Origin: CAYWKL01 sp964459095
GTDB lineage: Bacteria > Patescibacteriota > Microgenomatia > Daviesbacterales > UBA10151
Length of the DNA: 26,109 bases
Direction of reading: 5' to 3'
Assembly: GCA_964459095.1 (NCBI GenBank)
Contig: CAYWKL010000013.1
Location: 1-26,109, forward strand
Shown in pieces: positions 1-7,565 of the stretch. A program made the position numbers and the translations under genes. Below the pieces are notes generated by a model. The model was not told where the DNA came from, did no database searches, and saw only the letters and a program-made list of their open reading frames with translations. Each line of letters opens with the position of its first letter. The first letter of the stretch is position 1.

Positions 1-11
1 TACACTGAACT

Positions 12-104
12 TCCAATCCCGGTTTGGATTTACCTTGACAATCCGGGATTGGAGCGTAATTAAACTTATCACAAATTTAAACGATCGCTTTATTTTGTGA
101 TAAG
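12..104. repeat. Two consecutive ~40-bp palindromes
   Basis: The first has perfect 11-bp arms (TCCAATCCCGG at 12-22, CCGGGATTGGA at 43-53), with a further TTG/CAA match inside. The second has perfect 11-bp arms (CTTATCACAAA at 65-75, TTTGTGATAAG at 94-104) and an exact CGATCG at its centre (82-87). The two centres are 52 bp apart. A TTGACA at 35-40 lies in the loop of the first. They could be operators, hairpins in a leader, or remnants of an inserted element. No T-run follows, so they do not look like terminators. Confidence 0.7.
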
Positions 105-106
105 TA

Positions 107-619
107 TTGACTACATATTTTGAGAAAAGGTGTGAAGCTAAATCACCCTCCAGGTGTTATTGCTTTTTCAGTTTTGTATATAGTATTATTATTTGTACTA
201 TGCGCGAAGTGTTAGGAGCATCTACTCCTGTTCAGGAACCAGAAACAAGGTCAGCCCAACCAAGTGAATTATTAACATTTGCAGAGCAAATTCTTGGCAA
301 TAATTCTTATTCTATTAGAAGATTACCTGATGGAAACTGGATTATTCTTAAAACTGGGGAACAATTAAGAATGGTTCCTGAACCACGACCTTTACTTATG
401 GTATTAACTAACAGAAATTCCATAGATGGTAGAGTTACCCAAAGATATGATTTTTTCCCAAATCAAGTTTTGAGAGAAACAAAAACTTATGGGGATGAAG
501 AGGTTACAATAGTAACCGATGAACCTGACCAAACAGACCTTGATGATTTATCTGGAAAATTAACCTTAAGCACACCTGACACAAATACTGAAGATCACCC
601 AACATTACTCCAAAACTAA
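107..619 (+). CDS. Hypothetical probable secreted protein
   Basis: I do not recognise a family. The TTG start at 107 gives 170 residues, with a hydrophobic stretch at about 19-32 (CFFSFVYSIIIC) followed by VLGAS. That resembles a signal peptide and cleavage region, and the mature part is soluble, polar and ends in an acidic, Thr/Asp-rich tail. An ATG at 200 is the alternative start. It has a TTGCTT-N18-TATTAT promoter-like sequence just upstream, but it would remove the hydrophobic segment. The stop codon (617-619) directly abuts the stop of convergent pyrG with no spacer. That it is a gene is fairly likely from its length and composition; the start is uncertain. Confidence 0.55.
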   Translation: MTTYFEKRCEAKSPSRCYCFFSFVYSIIICTMREVLGASTPVQEPETRSAQPSELLTFAEQILGNNSYSIRRLPDGNWIILKTGEQLRMVPEPRPLLMVLTNRNSIDGRVTQRYDFFPNQVLRETKTYGDEEVTIVTDEPDQTDLDDLSGKLTLSTPDTNTEDHPTLLQN

Positions 620-2257
620 TTAATTTTTACTTGCTGCTTCTATGAAGCCTAAAAACATTGGGTGAGGGTTAAGTGGGCGGGATTTTAATTCTGGATGGAA
701 TTGAGATCCTATAAAAAATGGGTGTAATTTTTTATCTAGTTCCATTATTTCCACTAATTTTTTATCTGGAGTTGTGGCTGAAATTATAAATCCAGCCTTC
801 TCAAAAACTTCTCTATACTTATTATTAAATTCATATCTATGACGATGGCGCTCAGAGATGAGCGATGAGTGAGGAGTAATGAGTGATGAATCAAGATATA
901 ATTTATAAGCTAGAGTGCCTTTTTTTAGGACAGCTTCCCAAGCTCCCAGCCTCATAGTTCCACCATATTCTCTATTTAATAGCTTTTTTTCCTGATCTGA
1001 CATTACGTCTATTATTGGATCATCAGGATTCTCAACAACCTCTGCTGTGTGGGCCTTTGGCATATTTAGCACATTTCTTGCAAACTCAACTGTGGCTAGC
1101 TGCATCCCATAACACAGGCCTAAGTAGGGTATTTTATTCTCGCGAACGTAGCGTATAGCCTCAATTTTTCCCTCAACATCTCTTGCTCCAAACCCTCCTG
1201 GAACTATTACTCCATCATATTTTTTTAGCTGGCTTGGATCAGAAAGTAGCTTTCCTGCATCAATCCAATCAATTTCTGGCTTAAAACCTAAGGTAAAACT
1301 TGCGTGTTTAATAGCTTCAATTACAGAAATATATGAATCAGAAAGGGTAAAGTCCCCAATTGAGAAGTATTTCCCAACAATTCCTATTTTAACTTTTCCT
1401 TTGGCAGAATTTACTTTTTTGACAAATTCACTCCACTGACTTAAATCTCTATCAGCTTTTTTTAAACCTAATTTCTTTAAAATCCTATCCTTAAAACCTT
1501 GTTCTTCAAAAGCTAAAGGAACCTCATAAATGCTATGCAGGTCAGGAGCAGAAATAATATCATCAGGCTCAAGGGAAGCGTGGAGTGATAATTTTTTCCT
1601 TCTTTCCAAATCTAGAGGTTTTCCAGATCTTGCTACTAAAAAATCAGGAATTATACCCATGGAATTTAGTTCTCTTACAGACATCTGTGCAGGTTTGCTT
1701 TTCATCTCACCTAAAGATGGGGGGATAGGTAAATAGCTTACATGAATATGTAAAACATCTTCTGGCTTTTTAAGCTTTAAAATTCTATTAGCTTCAAAAA
1801 TAAAGACATTTTGCAACTCTCCAACAGTTCCTCCTATCTCTATTATCACAACATCAGCATCTTTGCTTCTTCCAGCGCCGTTTACTCTTTTAATTATTTC
1901 TTCAGGAATATGTGGTACAGCTTCAACACAATCTCCATCATATTCCAAAGCTCGCTCGCGCTCTATAACTGATAAATAAACCTGACCAGAGGTTGTAAAA
2001 TTGTGCTTGTTTAAGCTCTCATTAAGAAACCTTTCATAGTGGCCTAAATCCTGATCTGTTTCTGAACCATCATCCAAGACAAACACTTCTCCGTGCTGCA
2101 TAGGATTCATTGTGCCTGCATCAACATTTAAATATGGGTCAATTTTTAAGGGGGCAACTTTATAACCCGCGGATTTAAGAAGGAGAGCTAGCGATGCGGT
2201 TGTAATTCCTTTTCCTATTCCTGATATAACCCCACCTGACACAAATATATATTTCAT
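620..2257 (-). CDS. pyrG: CTP synthase
   Basis: Makes CTP from UTP, ATP and glutamine in the cytoplasm, the last step of pyrimidine nucleotide synthesis. The 545-residue length is normal. The N-terminal synthetase domain opens with the P-loop SGGVISGIGKG and carries the DAGTMNP and QHGEVFVLDDG motifs. The C-terminal class I glutamine amidotransferase has its nucleophile Cys in GLCYGMQ and the catalytic HPE near the end. Residues about 456-467 (LDSSLITPHSSL) are an insertion before the conserved ISERHRHRYE segment, and they are encoded by a degenerate 7-nt repeat at 858-892. There is no Shine-Dalgarno sequence before the ATG. A dedicated promoter and 94-nt leader lie upstream, so the gene need not depend on topA transcription. 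Confidence 0.97.
   Translation of the reverse strand: MKYIFVSGGVISGIGKGITTASLALLLKSAGYKVAPLKIDPYLNVDAGTMNPMQHGEVFVLDDGSETDQDLGHYERFLNESLNKHNFTTSGQVYLSVIERERALEYDGDCVEAVPHIPEEIIKRVNGAGRSKDADVVIIEIGGTVGELQNVFIFEANRILKLKKPEDVLHIHVSYLPIPPSLGEMKSKPAQMSVRELNSMGIIPDFLVARSGKPLDLERRKKLSLHASLEPDDIISAPDLHSIYEVPLAFEEQGFKDRILKKLGLKKADRDLSQWSEFVKKVNSAKGKVKIGIVGKYFSIGDFTLSDSYISVIEAIKHASFTLGFKPEIDWIDAGKLLSDPSQLKKYDGVIVPGGFGARDVEGKIEAIRYVRENKIPYLGLCYGMQLATVEFARNVLNMPKAHTAEVVENPDDPIIDVMSDQEKKLLNREYGGTMRLGAWEAVLKKGTLAYKLYLDSSLITPHSSLISERHRHRYEFNNKYREVFEKAGFIISATTPDKKLVEIMELDKKLHPFFIGSQFHPELKSRPLNPHPMFLGFIEAASKN
858..892. repeat. Heptanucleotide repeat array in pyrG
   Basis: Five degenerate 7-nt units such as ATGAGCG, ATGAGTG (twice) and AGGAGTA, 35 nt in total. 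It encodes the extra 12 residues in PyrG, where two 7-residue units beginning SSLI are visible. Confidence 0.8.
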
Positions 2258-2351
2258 ATCGAGACAATTCTTGGGGGTAGCTTTTTTGGCTGCAATGCCT
2301 AATAAAAAGAAATAGCCTTTCCAAAAAAGCTAAATACTTTTTTTAAGGCCC
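2258..2351 (-). promoter_or_regulatory. pyrG mRNA leader with competing hairpins
   Basis: The predicted transcript starts GGGCC at 2351. Within the leader, AGCTTTTTTGG (minus strand, 2331-2321) pairs perfectly over 11 bp with CCAAAAAAGCT (2289-2279). The same CTTTTTTGG segment can instead pair with CC-UU-AAAAAAAG near the 5' end (2348-2337), so two mutually exclusive structures exist. A run of five C lies between the hairpin and the start codon. A GGG-C start is the known trigger of CTP-sensitive reiterative transcription for pyrG in Bacillus-type bacteria. Whether that mechanism operates here is inference. No U-run follows the main hairpin, so classical termination is not evident. Confidence 0.55.
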
Positions 2352-2385
2352 TCAATATAATAACAAAAAATGTATTATGTATCAA
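2351..2385 (-). promoter_or_regulatory. pyrG promoter
   Basis: On the minus strand, TTGATA (2385-2380), a 17-nt spacer and TATTAT (2362-2357), with the predicted start at G2351. The match to the vegetative sigma consensus is strong. The -35 and most of the spacer lie in a degenerate 7-nt repeat (2367-2401). Confidence 0.75.
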
Positions 2386-2401
2386 GTAGTAAGTATTATG
2401 G
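2367..2401. repeat. Heptanucleotide repeat array over pyrG promoter
   Basis: Five degenerate 7-nt units including ATTATGT, AGTAAGT and ATTATGG. The array covers the -35 and spacer of the pyrG promoter, between pyrG and topA. Confidence 0.65.
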
Positions 2402-2419
2402 GGGGAAGGGATCAAGCTA

Positions 2420-4426
2420 CTAACTTTTTGGTTTAACCCAAGAAGCATATTTACACTTAGGGTAATTGCTGCAGCCATAAAAAATTCTTCCTTTTTTAGT
2501 TCTTCTAACAACAATGTCCCCACCATCATCAGGGCATTTTGCATTTATTTTCTCTTCTAGCGCTTCTGTGTGTTTACACTCAGGAAATCCTGAACAAGCT
2601 AAAAATTTACCAAACTTGCCCATTCTTACAACTAAATTTTTCCCACAAACAGGACAAATTTTATCTGTTATCTCAACTTCAAGTTTCACTCTTTCCGCAG
2701 AGTCTTCTGTTTTTTCCAAGGTTTTCTCAAAGGGATTATAAAACTCACCAATAGTTTCCCTCCATTTGCGCTCGCCTCTTGAAATTTCATCAAGCTCATC
2801 CTCTAGCTTTGCTGTAAACTTATAATCAAAAACATCAGGAAAATATTTAAGCAAAAAATCCACAACAGCCATACCTAAAGGGGTTGGAAAAAGCCTTCTT
2901 TCTTTTCTCTCTATATAGAAGCGCTCAACTATAGTAGATAAAATCGGCGCATAAGTGCTTGGTCTACCAATTTCTAATTCTTCTAATTTTTTAATTAAAG
3001 AGGCTTCAGAATACCTTGGGGGAGGCTCGGTAAAGTGTTGAGTGGGCAAAATTCCAAGCAATTTCAAATCTTCATCTTTTTTAAGTTCAGGGAGGATTTG
3101 ATTTTTTGTGTCTTGACTGTCTTCGTCTTCGTTCTTAACTCCATACTCCATACTCTTAACTCCATACAATTTAAGCCATCCGTCAAATTTTAAAATAGAA
3201 CCAGTAGCACGAAGTAAGTAGTCAGAAGCATTTACATCTATCGTGGTTTGATCTAAAAGCGCCTCATTCATTTGGGAAGCTACAGCCCTTTTCCAGATTA
3301 AATCATATAGTCTAGCATGGTCTCTTGTGAGTCCTGCTCCTCCTATCTCCTCACTCCTCACTCCTATCTTGGTGGGCCTAATAGCCTCATGTGCTTCCTG
3401 GGCATTTTTGGATTTAGATTTATATACGCGTGGCGTATTTGGCAAATAAGATTTGCCAATAATATTTTGGATATAGTTTCTTATTGCATTTAAAGCACTG
3501 GGCGCTAAATTAAATGAATCAGTTCTTATATAAGTAATGAGTCCCTGTTCATATAAATTTTGAGCGAGCATCATTGTTTTTTTAGCAGTGAAGCCCAATT
3601 TATTGCCTGCATTTTGCTGGAGAGTTGAGGTAATAAATGGAGGAGAAGGGTAGCGGCGAATTTCTTTAGTGGTTACATCAGAAACGCTGTACTCCGCATT
3701 TTTTAGCTGATCAACAATTTTTTCAGCCTGATCTTTAGTACCAATTTCTATTTTCTTCCCATTTTGCTCTATTAGTTTTACAAAAAATTTCTCTTTTTTT
3801 TGGTTTTCAACTTCCACCTCTATAATCCAATACTCAACTGGCTTGAATTCTTTAATTTCCCTTTCTCTTTCTACGATCAGTCGCAGTGCTACTGATTGCA
3901 CCCTTCCTGCAGATAACCCGCTTTTAATTTTTCTCCAAAGAAGTGGGGAAAGTTTATAACCTACTAATCTATCTAAAACTCTTCTGGCTTGTTGTGCATC
4001 AACAAGCTCCATATTAATTTCTCTTGGGTTTTTAAAAGCTTCTTTTATAGCTTCTTCTGTAATCTCATGAAAAACAACTCGCTTTATGTCATTAATTTTG
4101 AGTTTTGACATTTGAGTTTTGACATTTGAGTTGCGAAGCAACTCTTTTAAGTGCCAAGCAATTGCCTCACCTTCTCTATCAGGATCTGTAGCAAGCCAGA
4201 GCTCTTTAGCTTTTTCAGCCAGTTTTTTTAACTCATTAGCTCTTTTTTTCTTATCTCTGGGAATAATATATTCAGGCTCAAAATCCTTTTCTACATCTAT
4301 ACCCAGCTTTGCCTTAGGAAGGTCACGAACGTGACCCATAGAGGCTTCAATTTGATATTTATTACCTAAAAAACGTGCTAGTGTACGGGCCTTGGTAGGG
4401 CTCTCTACTATTACAAGATTATTCAT
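2420..4426 (-). CDS. topA: DNA topoisomerase I (type IA)
   Basis: Relaxes negative supercoils by single-strand passage. The N-terminal TOPRIM domain shows LVIVESPTKA and the acidic ATDPDREGEAIAWHL metal site. The catalytic tyrosine is in GLITYIRTDS, and the tail carries two zinc-ribbon modules. The first ribbon has four Cys (CPVC, then CSGFPEC). In the second (CPDDGG, then CSNYPKC) the second Cys of the first pair is absent. The length of 668 residues is slightly short for the family. Three loops, at residues about 99-110, 353-364 and 420-431, are lengthened by sequence encoded by 7-nt repeats. The gene lies downstream of the clp-like gene, across a repeat-rich gap, and upstream of pyrG. The ATG start places the LVIVESP strand at its usual position. 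Confidence 0.97.
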   Translation of the reverse strand: MNNLVIVESPTKARTLARFLGNKYQIEASMGHVRDLPKAKLGIDVEKDFEPEYIIPRDKKKRANELKKLAEKAKELWLATDPDREGEAIAWHLKELLRNSNVKTQMSKLKINDIKRVVFHEITEEAIKEAFKNPREINMELVDAQQARRVLDRLVGYKLSPLLWRKIKSGLSAGRVQSVALRLIVEREREIKEFKPVEYWIIEVEVENQKKEKFFVKLIEQNGKKIEIGTKDQAEKIVDQLKNAEYSVSDVTTKEIRRYPSPPFITSTLQQNAGNKLGFTAKKTMMLAQNLYEQGLITYIRTDSFNLAPSALNAIRNYIQNIIGKSYLPNTPRVYKSKSKNAQEAHEAIRPTKIGVRSEEIGGAGLTRDHARLYDLIWKRAVASQMNEALLDQTTIDVNASDYLLRATGSILKFDGWLKLYGVKSMEYGVKNEDEDSQDTKNQILPELKKDEDLKLLGILPTQHFTEPPPRYSEASLIKKLEELEIGRPSTYAPILSTIVERFYIERKERRLFPTPLGMAVVDFLLKYFPDVFDYKFTAKLEDELDEISRGERKWRETIGEFYNPFEKTLEKTEDSAERVKLEVEITDKICPVCGKNLVVRMGKFGKFLACSGFPECKHTEALEEKINAKCPDDGGDIVVRRTKKGRIFYGCSNYPKCKYASWVKPKS
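3135..3169. repeat. Heptanucleotide repeat array in topA (1)
   Basis: Five 7-nt units built from TTAACTC and CATACTC, each present twice. It encodes the duplicated GVK segments (GVKSMEY, GVKNEDE) of a TopA loop. Confidence 0.85.
3337..3371. repeat. Heptanucleotide repeat array in topA (2)
   Basis: Five 7-nt units such as TATCTCC and TCACTCC (twice). It encodes GVRSEEIGGAG, a loop between the conserved EAIRPT and LYDLIWK segments of TopA. Confidence 0.8.
4097..4144. repeat. Heptanucleotide repeat array plus hairpin in topA (3)
   Basis: Alternating 7-nt units TTTGAGT and TTTGACA, five units at 4097-4131. A perfect hairpin overlaps its end: GAGTTGC (4128-4134), GAA, GCAACTC (4138-4144). Together they encode the extra residues between AIAWHL and KRVVFHEIT in TopA. 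Confidence 0.9.
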
Positions 4427-4436
4427 AAAATCTTAT

Positions 4437-4508
4437 TGTCATTCTGAGCATAACGAAGAATCCAACAATTAATCAATAGATCCTTCGGGCTTTGCCCTCA
4501 GGATGACA
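4437..4508. repeat. Imperfect palindromic REP/MITE-like repeat upstream of topA
   Basis: The ends TGTCATTCTGAG (4437-4448) and CTCAGGATGACA (4497-4508) are inverted with one mismatch. Nested GAAGAATC/GATCCTTC segments continue the palindrome. It is non-coding and sits directly upstream of topA. Palindromes with CATTCTGAG/CTCAGAATG-type ends recur as dispersed repeats in many bacterial genomes. Its copy number in this genome cannot be judged from one window. Confidence 0.75.
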
Positions 4509-4551
4509 CTTCGTATCACTTTCAGATATTGTACTGGCCTTGTCAAGTCTA

Positions 4552-4644
4552 ACCTTACACCCAGCTAACCTTACACCCGGAGGGTGAAATAGCTTTACAC
4601 CTTTTCTTTTTAACAATTTATAGAGTACTCCACACCCGGTGTGG
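4552..4644. repeat. Cluster of palindromic element copies (intergenic)
   Basis: Contains AACCTTACACCC twice (from 4551 and from 4567). It also holds a 31-bp element at 4571-4601, made of TTACACCC, GGA, GGGTG, then TAGCTTTACACC. A perfect hairpin follows, CCACACC/GGTGTGG (4630-4636, 4638-4644). The 31-bp element matches the in-gene copies at 12122 and 16446. The rest of the 4427-4658 gap shows no gene. Confidence 0.8.
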
Positions 4645-4658
4645 GATAGCTAGACACA

Positions 4659-7166
4659 TCAGGAAGTTACTAAATATTCAGTATTTATTTTTAATAGTTC
4701 CCCTTTATTTAATTTATTTTCTAAAATCATTCTTGATAAATTAGCTTCAATTGTATCCTGGATTAAACGCCTTAAAGGCCTAGCTCCTAAAACTGGATCA
4801 AAACCCGCTTTAGCTAATTCATTAACCAGTAACTGATCAAACTCCACTAAATACCCTTTTTCTTTTAGATGATTTTTCAGATCATTTAATTTAAGTATCA
4901 CAATTTTTCCCAAGTCCTCCTGAGAAAGCGGCTTAAAAATAACAACGTCATCAAACCTATTTACCAGCTCTGGCTTAAACTCCTCAAGCAACTCATCTTT
5001 TACCCCCCCTTGTATCTGATTTAGGGTCCGACCCTCTTTTAGTGCTTTAGCTATAGTTAAGGAAGCAACGTTTGAGGTAGCTATAATAATAGTATTTGTG
5101 AAGTCTATTAACTTCCCACTACTATCAGTTAATCTTCCATCTTCTAAAACCTGTAAAAATAAATTTAGAATATCTTTATTTGCTTTCTCAAACTCATCTA
5201 AAAGTATTAGGCAGTAAGGTTTGTTTTTTATGCTTTCAGTTAACTCTCCAGGATTATCGCCAGAACCAATTAGTCTATTTACTGCATCTGTATTTTGATA
5301 CTCTGACATATCAAATCTGATATATGCCCCGCGGTTTTTAAAATATACTTCTGCTAAAGTTTTTGCTAGTTCTGTTTTCCCAACTCCTGTTGGTCCAACA
5401 AATAAAAATGATCCAATTGGCCTTTTTTCATCTTTCAAAGCTGTCGCAGCTCGCCTCAATGTGTCTGCAACTTGTTTTACTGCCTCTTCTTGATCAATCA
5501 ATCTTTCATGAATTTTATTTTCCAGATGAAGTAGTTCCTCTTTTTGCACATTGCCTAAACTTTCTATTGGAACATTAACTCTTCTTGAAAAAACTTCTTT
5601 TACTACTTTGGAATCCAATACACCATTTTTTACCAACGCCTTAGATTCTGTAAAAAGAGAAATCGCACTATCAGGTAATACTCGATCATGAATATAGTGG
5701 CTTGCAAACTCTATAATTTCTTTAATTGCTATAAAAGTAACTTTTGATTTTGTTTGCAAGACCCAGGAGCAAGCATATTCTTCTATAATTTTTAAAGTTT
5801 CATCAGTTGTAGCAGGGGGAAGTTCTACTTTAGTAAAAACTCTTGCAAAAGCAGGGCTTTTTTCAATAATTTTTGCATAATTTTCTCCTTCTGTTGTAGC
5901 TATAAATTGAAATTCATCTGATTCAAGGTGTGGAAGCATTAAAGCATTCAGATTAAACTGACTTCCCGCATCCCCTAAACTTAAGTTTTGTATCTCATCT
6001 ACAAAAATAATTATATTGCCCAAAAATTTTACTTCCTCAAAAACATTTTTGATTTTTTCAGCCAACTCACCTTCTGTTTTTACACCTGATAAAAGTTTTG
6101 AAATCTCCAGACTCACTAATCTTTTAGTGGCCAAACTTGAAGGCGCATCTCCTGCCATTATTTTTTTGGCTAAATATTTTACAAGCGAAGTTTTACCTGC
6201 ACCAGCCGGACCTACAATAATTACATTTTGGTTGCTATCTTGAGATAAAATATTGACGACCTCTGAAACCCCTTTTTCTCTTCCAATAAATTCAGGTGAT
6301 TTAACTTTTCCTGCTAACCTTGTTAAATCTTCTGATACATTATCCAAAGCAGGAGTTGGCGCTCCCAGCCAGCCTCTATTTACACCTCGGAGGTGTGATA
6401 TAGCAAAATCGCCGTCCCAAATATAAACTCTCCTTTTTTTGTTCTTTTGATACTGCAAAAAACTTAAGGCTTCTTCTAAATCCTCTGGAGTTAAATTAAC
6501 TTTAAGAAGTTTTGTTTCAATTAAAGAGATATGCAAAATTAAACTTACAAAAAAATAAGATGAGGTTAACTCCAAGGCGTGGTATTTTTTACCTAAATTA
6601 AGTGCAGTCTCTAAAACCCCTTCATTTAAAGAAATTTGTTCATTTTTAAAAAATAAAGGATTTAGCTCCAGACTAAATAAATAATCTTTAATTTCATTCA
6701 TTTCTAAAAGATTAGGGATTGTAATTTGTGACTGTTTTAGATGAGTTATTTTCCATATCTTTTCAACACTGTTTAAATGGGAAGGTCGCTTCGGTTTACT
6801 TCTCTCAAAGAGAAACAAAACAACTCCTAAAACAAAAATAATTCTAACAAGCAAAAATAACTCGTTAGATACCGGGGTAAAAATTAAAACTGGAAGAGCA
6901 AACCAAAAAAGAGCAATCAAAAAAGTAAAAAATGTTGCGATAAAATATCCACCTAATCCTATTAGAATCCTAATTATCCTAAAAATAAAACTTAAAACCC
7001 TCCCTACTATTGATGAGTCATGAAATAGTGGAGTAAAAAGAAGTCTCCACATCAAAGATACAGCTAAGTCTTCTTCAATGAGTAAAATTAAATTGTGCCA
7101 AAGACGCAAAAATGTTTTAAAAGACTTTGGATACCAGAAGTTAAAAAAATCTAAGGGCAGGGACAT
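4659..7166 (-). CDS. Membrane-anchored Clp-type double AAA+ ATPase with atypical pore loops
   Basis: Related to ClpC/ClpB protein-remodelling ATPases. Residues about 1-125 hold several hydrophobic segments instead of the usual soluble Clp N domain, so it should sit at the membrane. D1 has Walker A GPAGAGKT and Walker B IIIFVDEIQN. D2 has Walker A GPTGVGKT, Walker B LILLDEFEK and the sensor-2 GARPLRR. Odd features: where family members have the aromatic pore loop AKYRGE in D1, this protein has VKTEGE. The GYVGY-containing D2 loop is replaced by the shorter GSGDNPGELTE. A 20-nt palindromic repeat encodes ISHLRGV in the linker after the membrane part. It follows the small membrane protein gene by 4 nt. 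Annotation as ClpC is plausible, but threading activity and ClpP partnership are doubtful. Confidence 0.85.
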   Translation of the reverse strand: MSLPLDFFNFWYPKSFKTFLRLWHNLILLIEEDLAVSLMWRLLFTPLFHDSSIVGRVLSFIFRIIRILIGLGGYFIATFFTFLIALFWFALPVLIFTPVSNELFLLVRIIFVLGVVLFLFERSKPKRPSHLNSVEKIWKITHLKQSQITIPNLLEMNEIKDYLFSLELNPLFFKNEQISLNEGVLETALNLGKKYHALELTSSYFFVSLILHISLIETKLLKVNLTPEDLEEALSFLQYQKNKKRRVYIWDGDFAISHLRGVNRGWLGAPTPALDNVSEDLTRLAGKVKSPEFIGREKGVSEVVNILSQDSNQNVIIVGPAGAGKTSLVKYLAKKIMAGDAPSSLATKRLVSLEISKLLSGVKTEGELAEKIKNVFEEVKFLGNIIIFVDEIQNLSLGDAGSQFNLNALMLPHLESDEFQFIATTEGENYAKIIEKSPAFARVFTKVELPPATTDETLKIIEEYACSWVLQTKSKVTFIAIKEIIEFASHYIHDRVLPDSAISLFTESKALVKNGVLDSKVVKEVFSRRVNVPIESLGNVQKEELLHLENKIHERLIDQEEAVKQVADTLRRAATALKDEKRPIGSFLFVGPTGVGKTELAKTLAEVYFKNRGAYIRFDMSEYQNTDAVNRLIGSGDNPGELTESIKNKPYCLILLDEFEKANKDILNLFLQVLEDGRLTDSSGKLIDFTNTIIIATSNVASLTIAKALKEGRTLNQIQGGVKDELLEEFKPELVNRFDDVVIFKPLSQEDLGKIVILKLNDLKNHLKEKGYLVEFDQLLVNELAKAGFDPVLGARPLRRLIQDTIEANLSRMILENKLNKGELLKINTEYLVTS
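5023..5035. repeat. 13-bp palindrome AGGGTCSGACCCT (copy 1)
   Basis: AGGGTCCGACCCT inside the clp-like gene, encoding EGRTL in the segment after sensor 1. Identical or near-identical copies lie at 12419 and 12598. Confidence 0.75.
6382..6401 (-). repeat. In-frame palindromic element in clp-like gene
   Basis: On the minus strand ATATCACACCTCCGAGGTGT, 7-bp arms around one base, encoding ISHLRGV. The same 20 nt occur exactly in pyrD at 15227-15246, in the same reading frame. Confidence 0.9.
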
Positions 7167-7170
7167 AATT

Positions 7171-7530
7171 TCAACGAACCCTTATTACATTACCATCAAT
7201 ATCTAGTTCGACAAAATGTTTTGCAGTCCCCTCAAGATATGCTCTGCACTGGTTTGCTGGTAAATCATCCTCAGGAGTTCTTGGGCTGTGTGCAATATCG
7301 ACAACCCAACCCGGAAGCAGTGCATTAGTTAAACAGGGACCTGAGGATAAATTATCTCCTCTTTTTGCACTTTGTCTATAAACAAGCTGCGCCTGATTTA
7401 CAGCCTGGTCAAATTCCGCGGATATCCCAGGCTGGTATTCTTTTTTTTGCGTGTTTAACCAAAGTATTATTAAAGTTATAGCCAAAATCAAAGCAAAAAA
7501 TCCCAAAAAAAGTTTTAATTTAAAATCCAT
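7171..7530 (-). CDS. Small single-pass membrane protein, unknown function
   Basis: 119 residues with one N-terminal membrane segment (about 6-25, LFLGFFALILAITLIILWL) and an extracytoplasmic domain. The C-terminal domain looks conserved: SGPCLTNALLPGWVVDIAHS, then NQCRAY and HFVELDIDGN. Two Cys may form a disulphide outside the membrane. I recall similar short proteins in Patescibacteria but no established function. It lies between dprA and the membrane-anchored Clp-like ATPase (4 nt before its start), so a role at the membrane with that ATPase is possible but inferred from position only. Confidence 0.8.
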   Translation of the reverse strand: MDFKLKLFLGFFALILAITLIILWLNTQKKEYQPGISAEFDQAVNQAQLVYRQSAKRGDNLSSGPCLTNALLPGWVVDIAHSPRTPEDDLPANQCRAYLEGTAKHFVELDIDGNVIRVR

Positions 7531-7565
7531 ACTCCAATTTTCTCACTCCTAAATTTAACTTTCAA

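Noticed and set aside
858..892. CRISPR array or direct-repeat attachment site
   Set aside because: Units are 7 nt, contiguous and without spacers; none of the window's repeat arrays has CRISPR geometry, and no cas genes are present.
2299..2544. 81-codon minus-strand ORF between pyrG and topA
   Set aside because: Overlaps the topA 3' end in another frame and spans the pyrG promoter; no family features.
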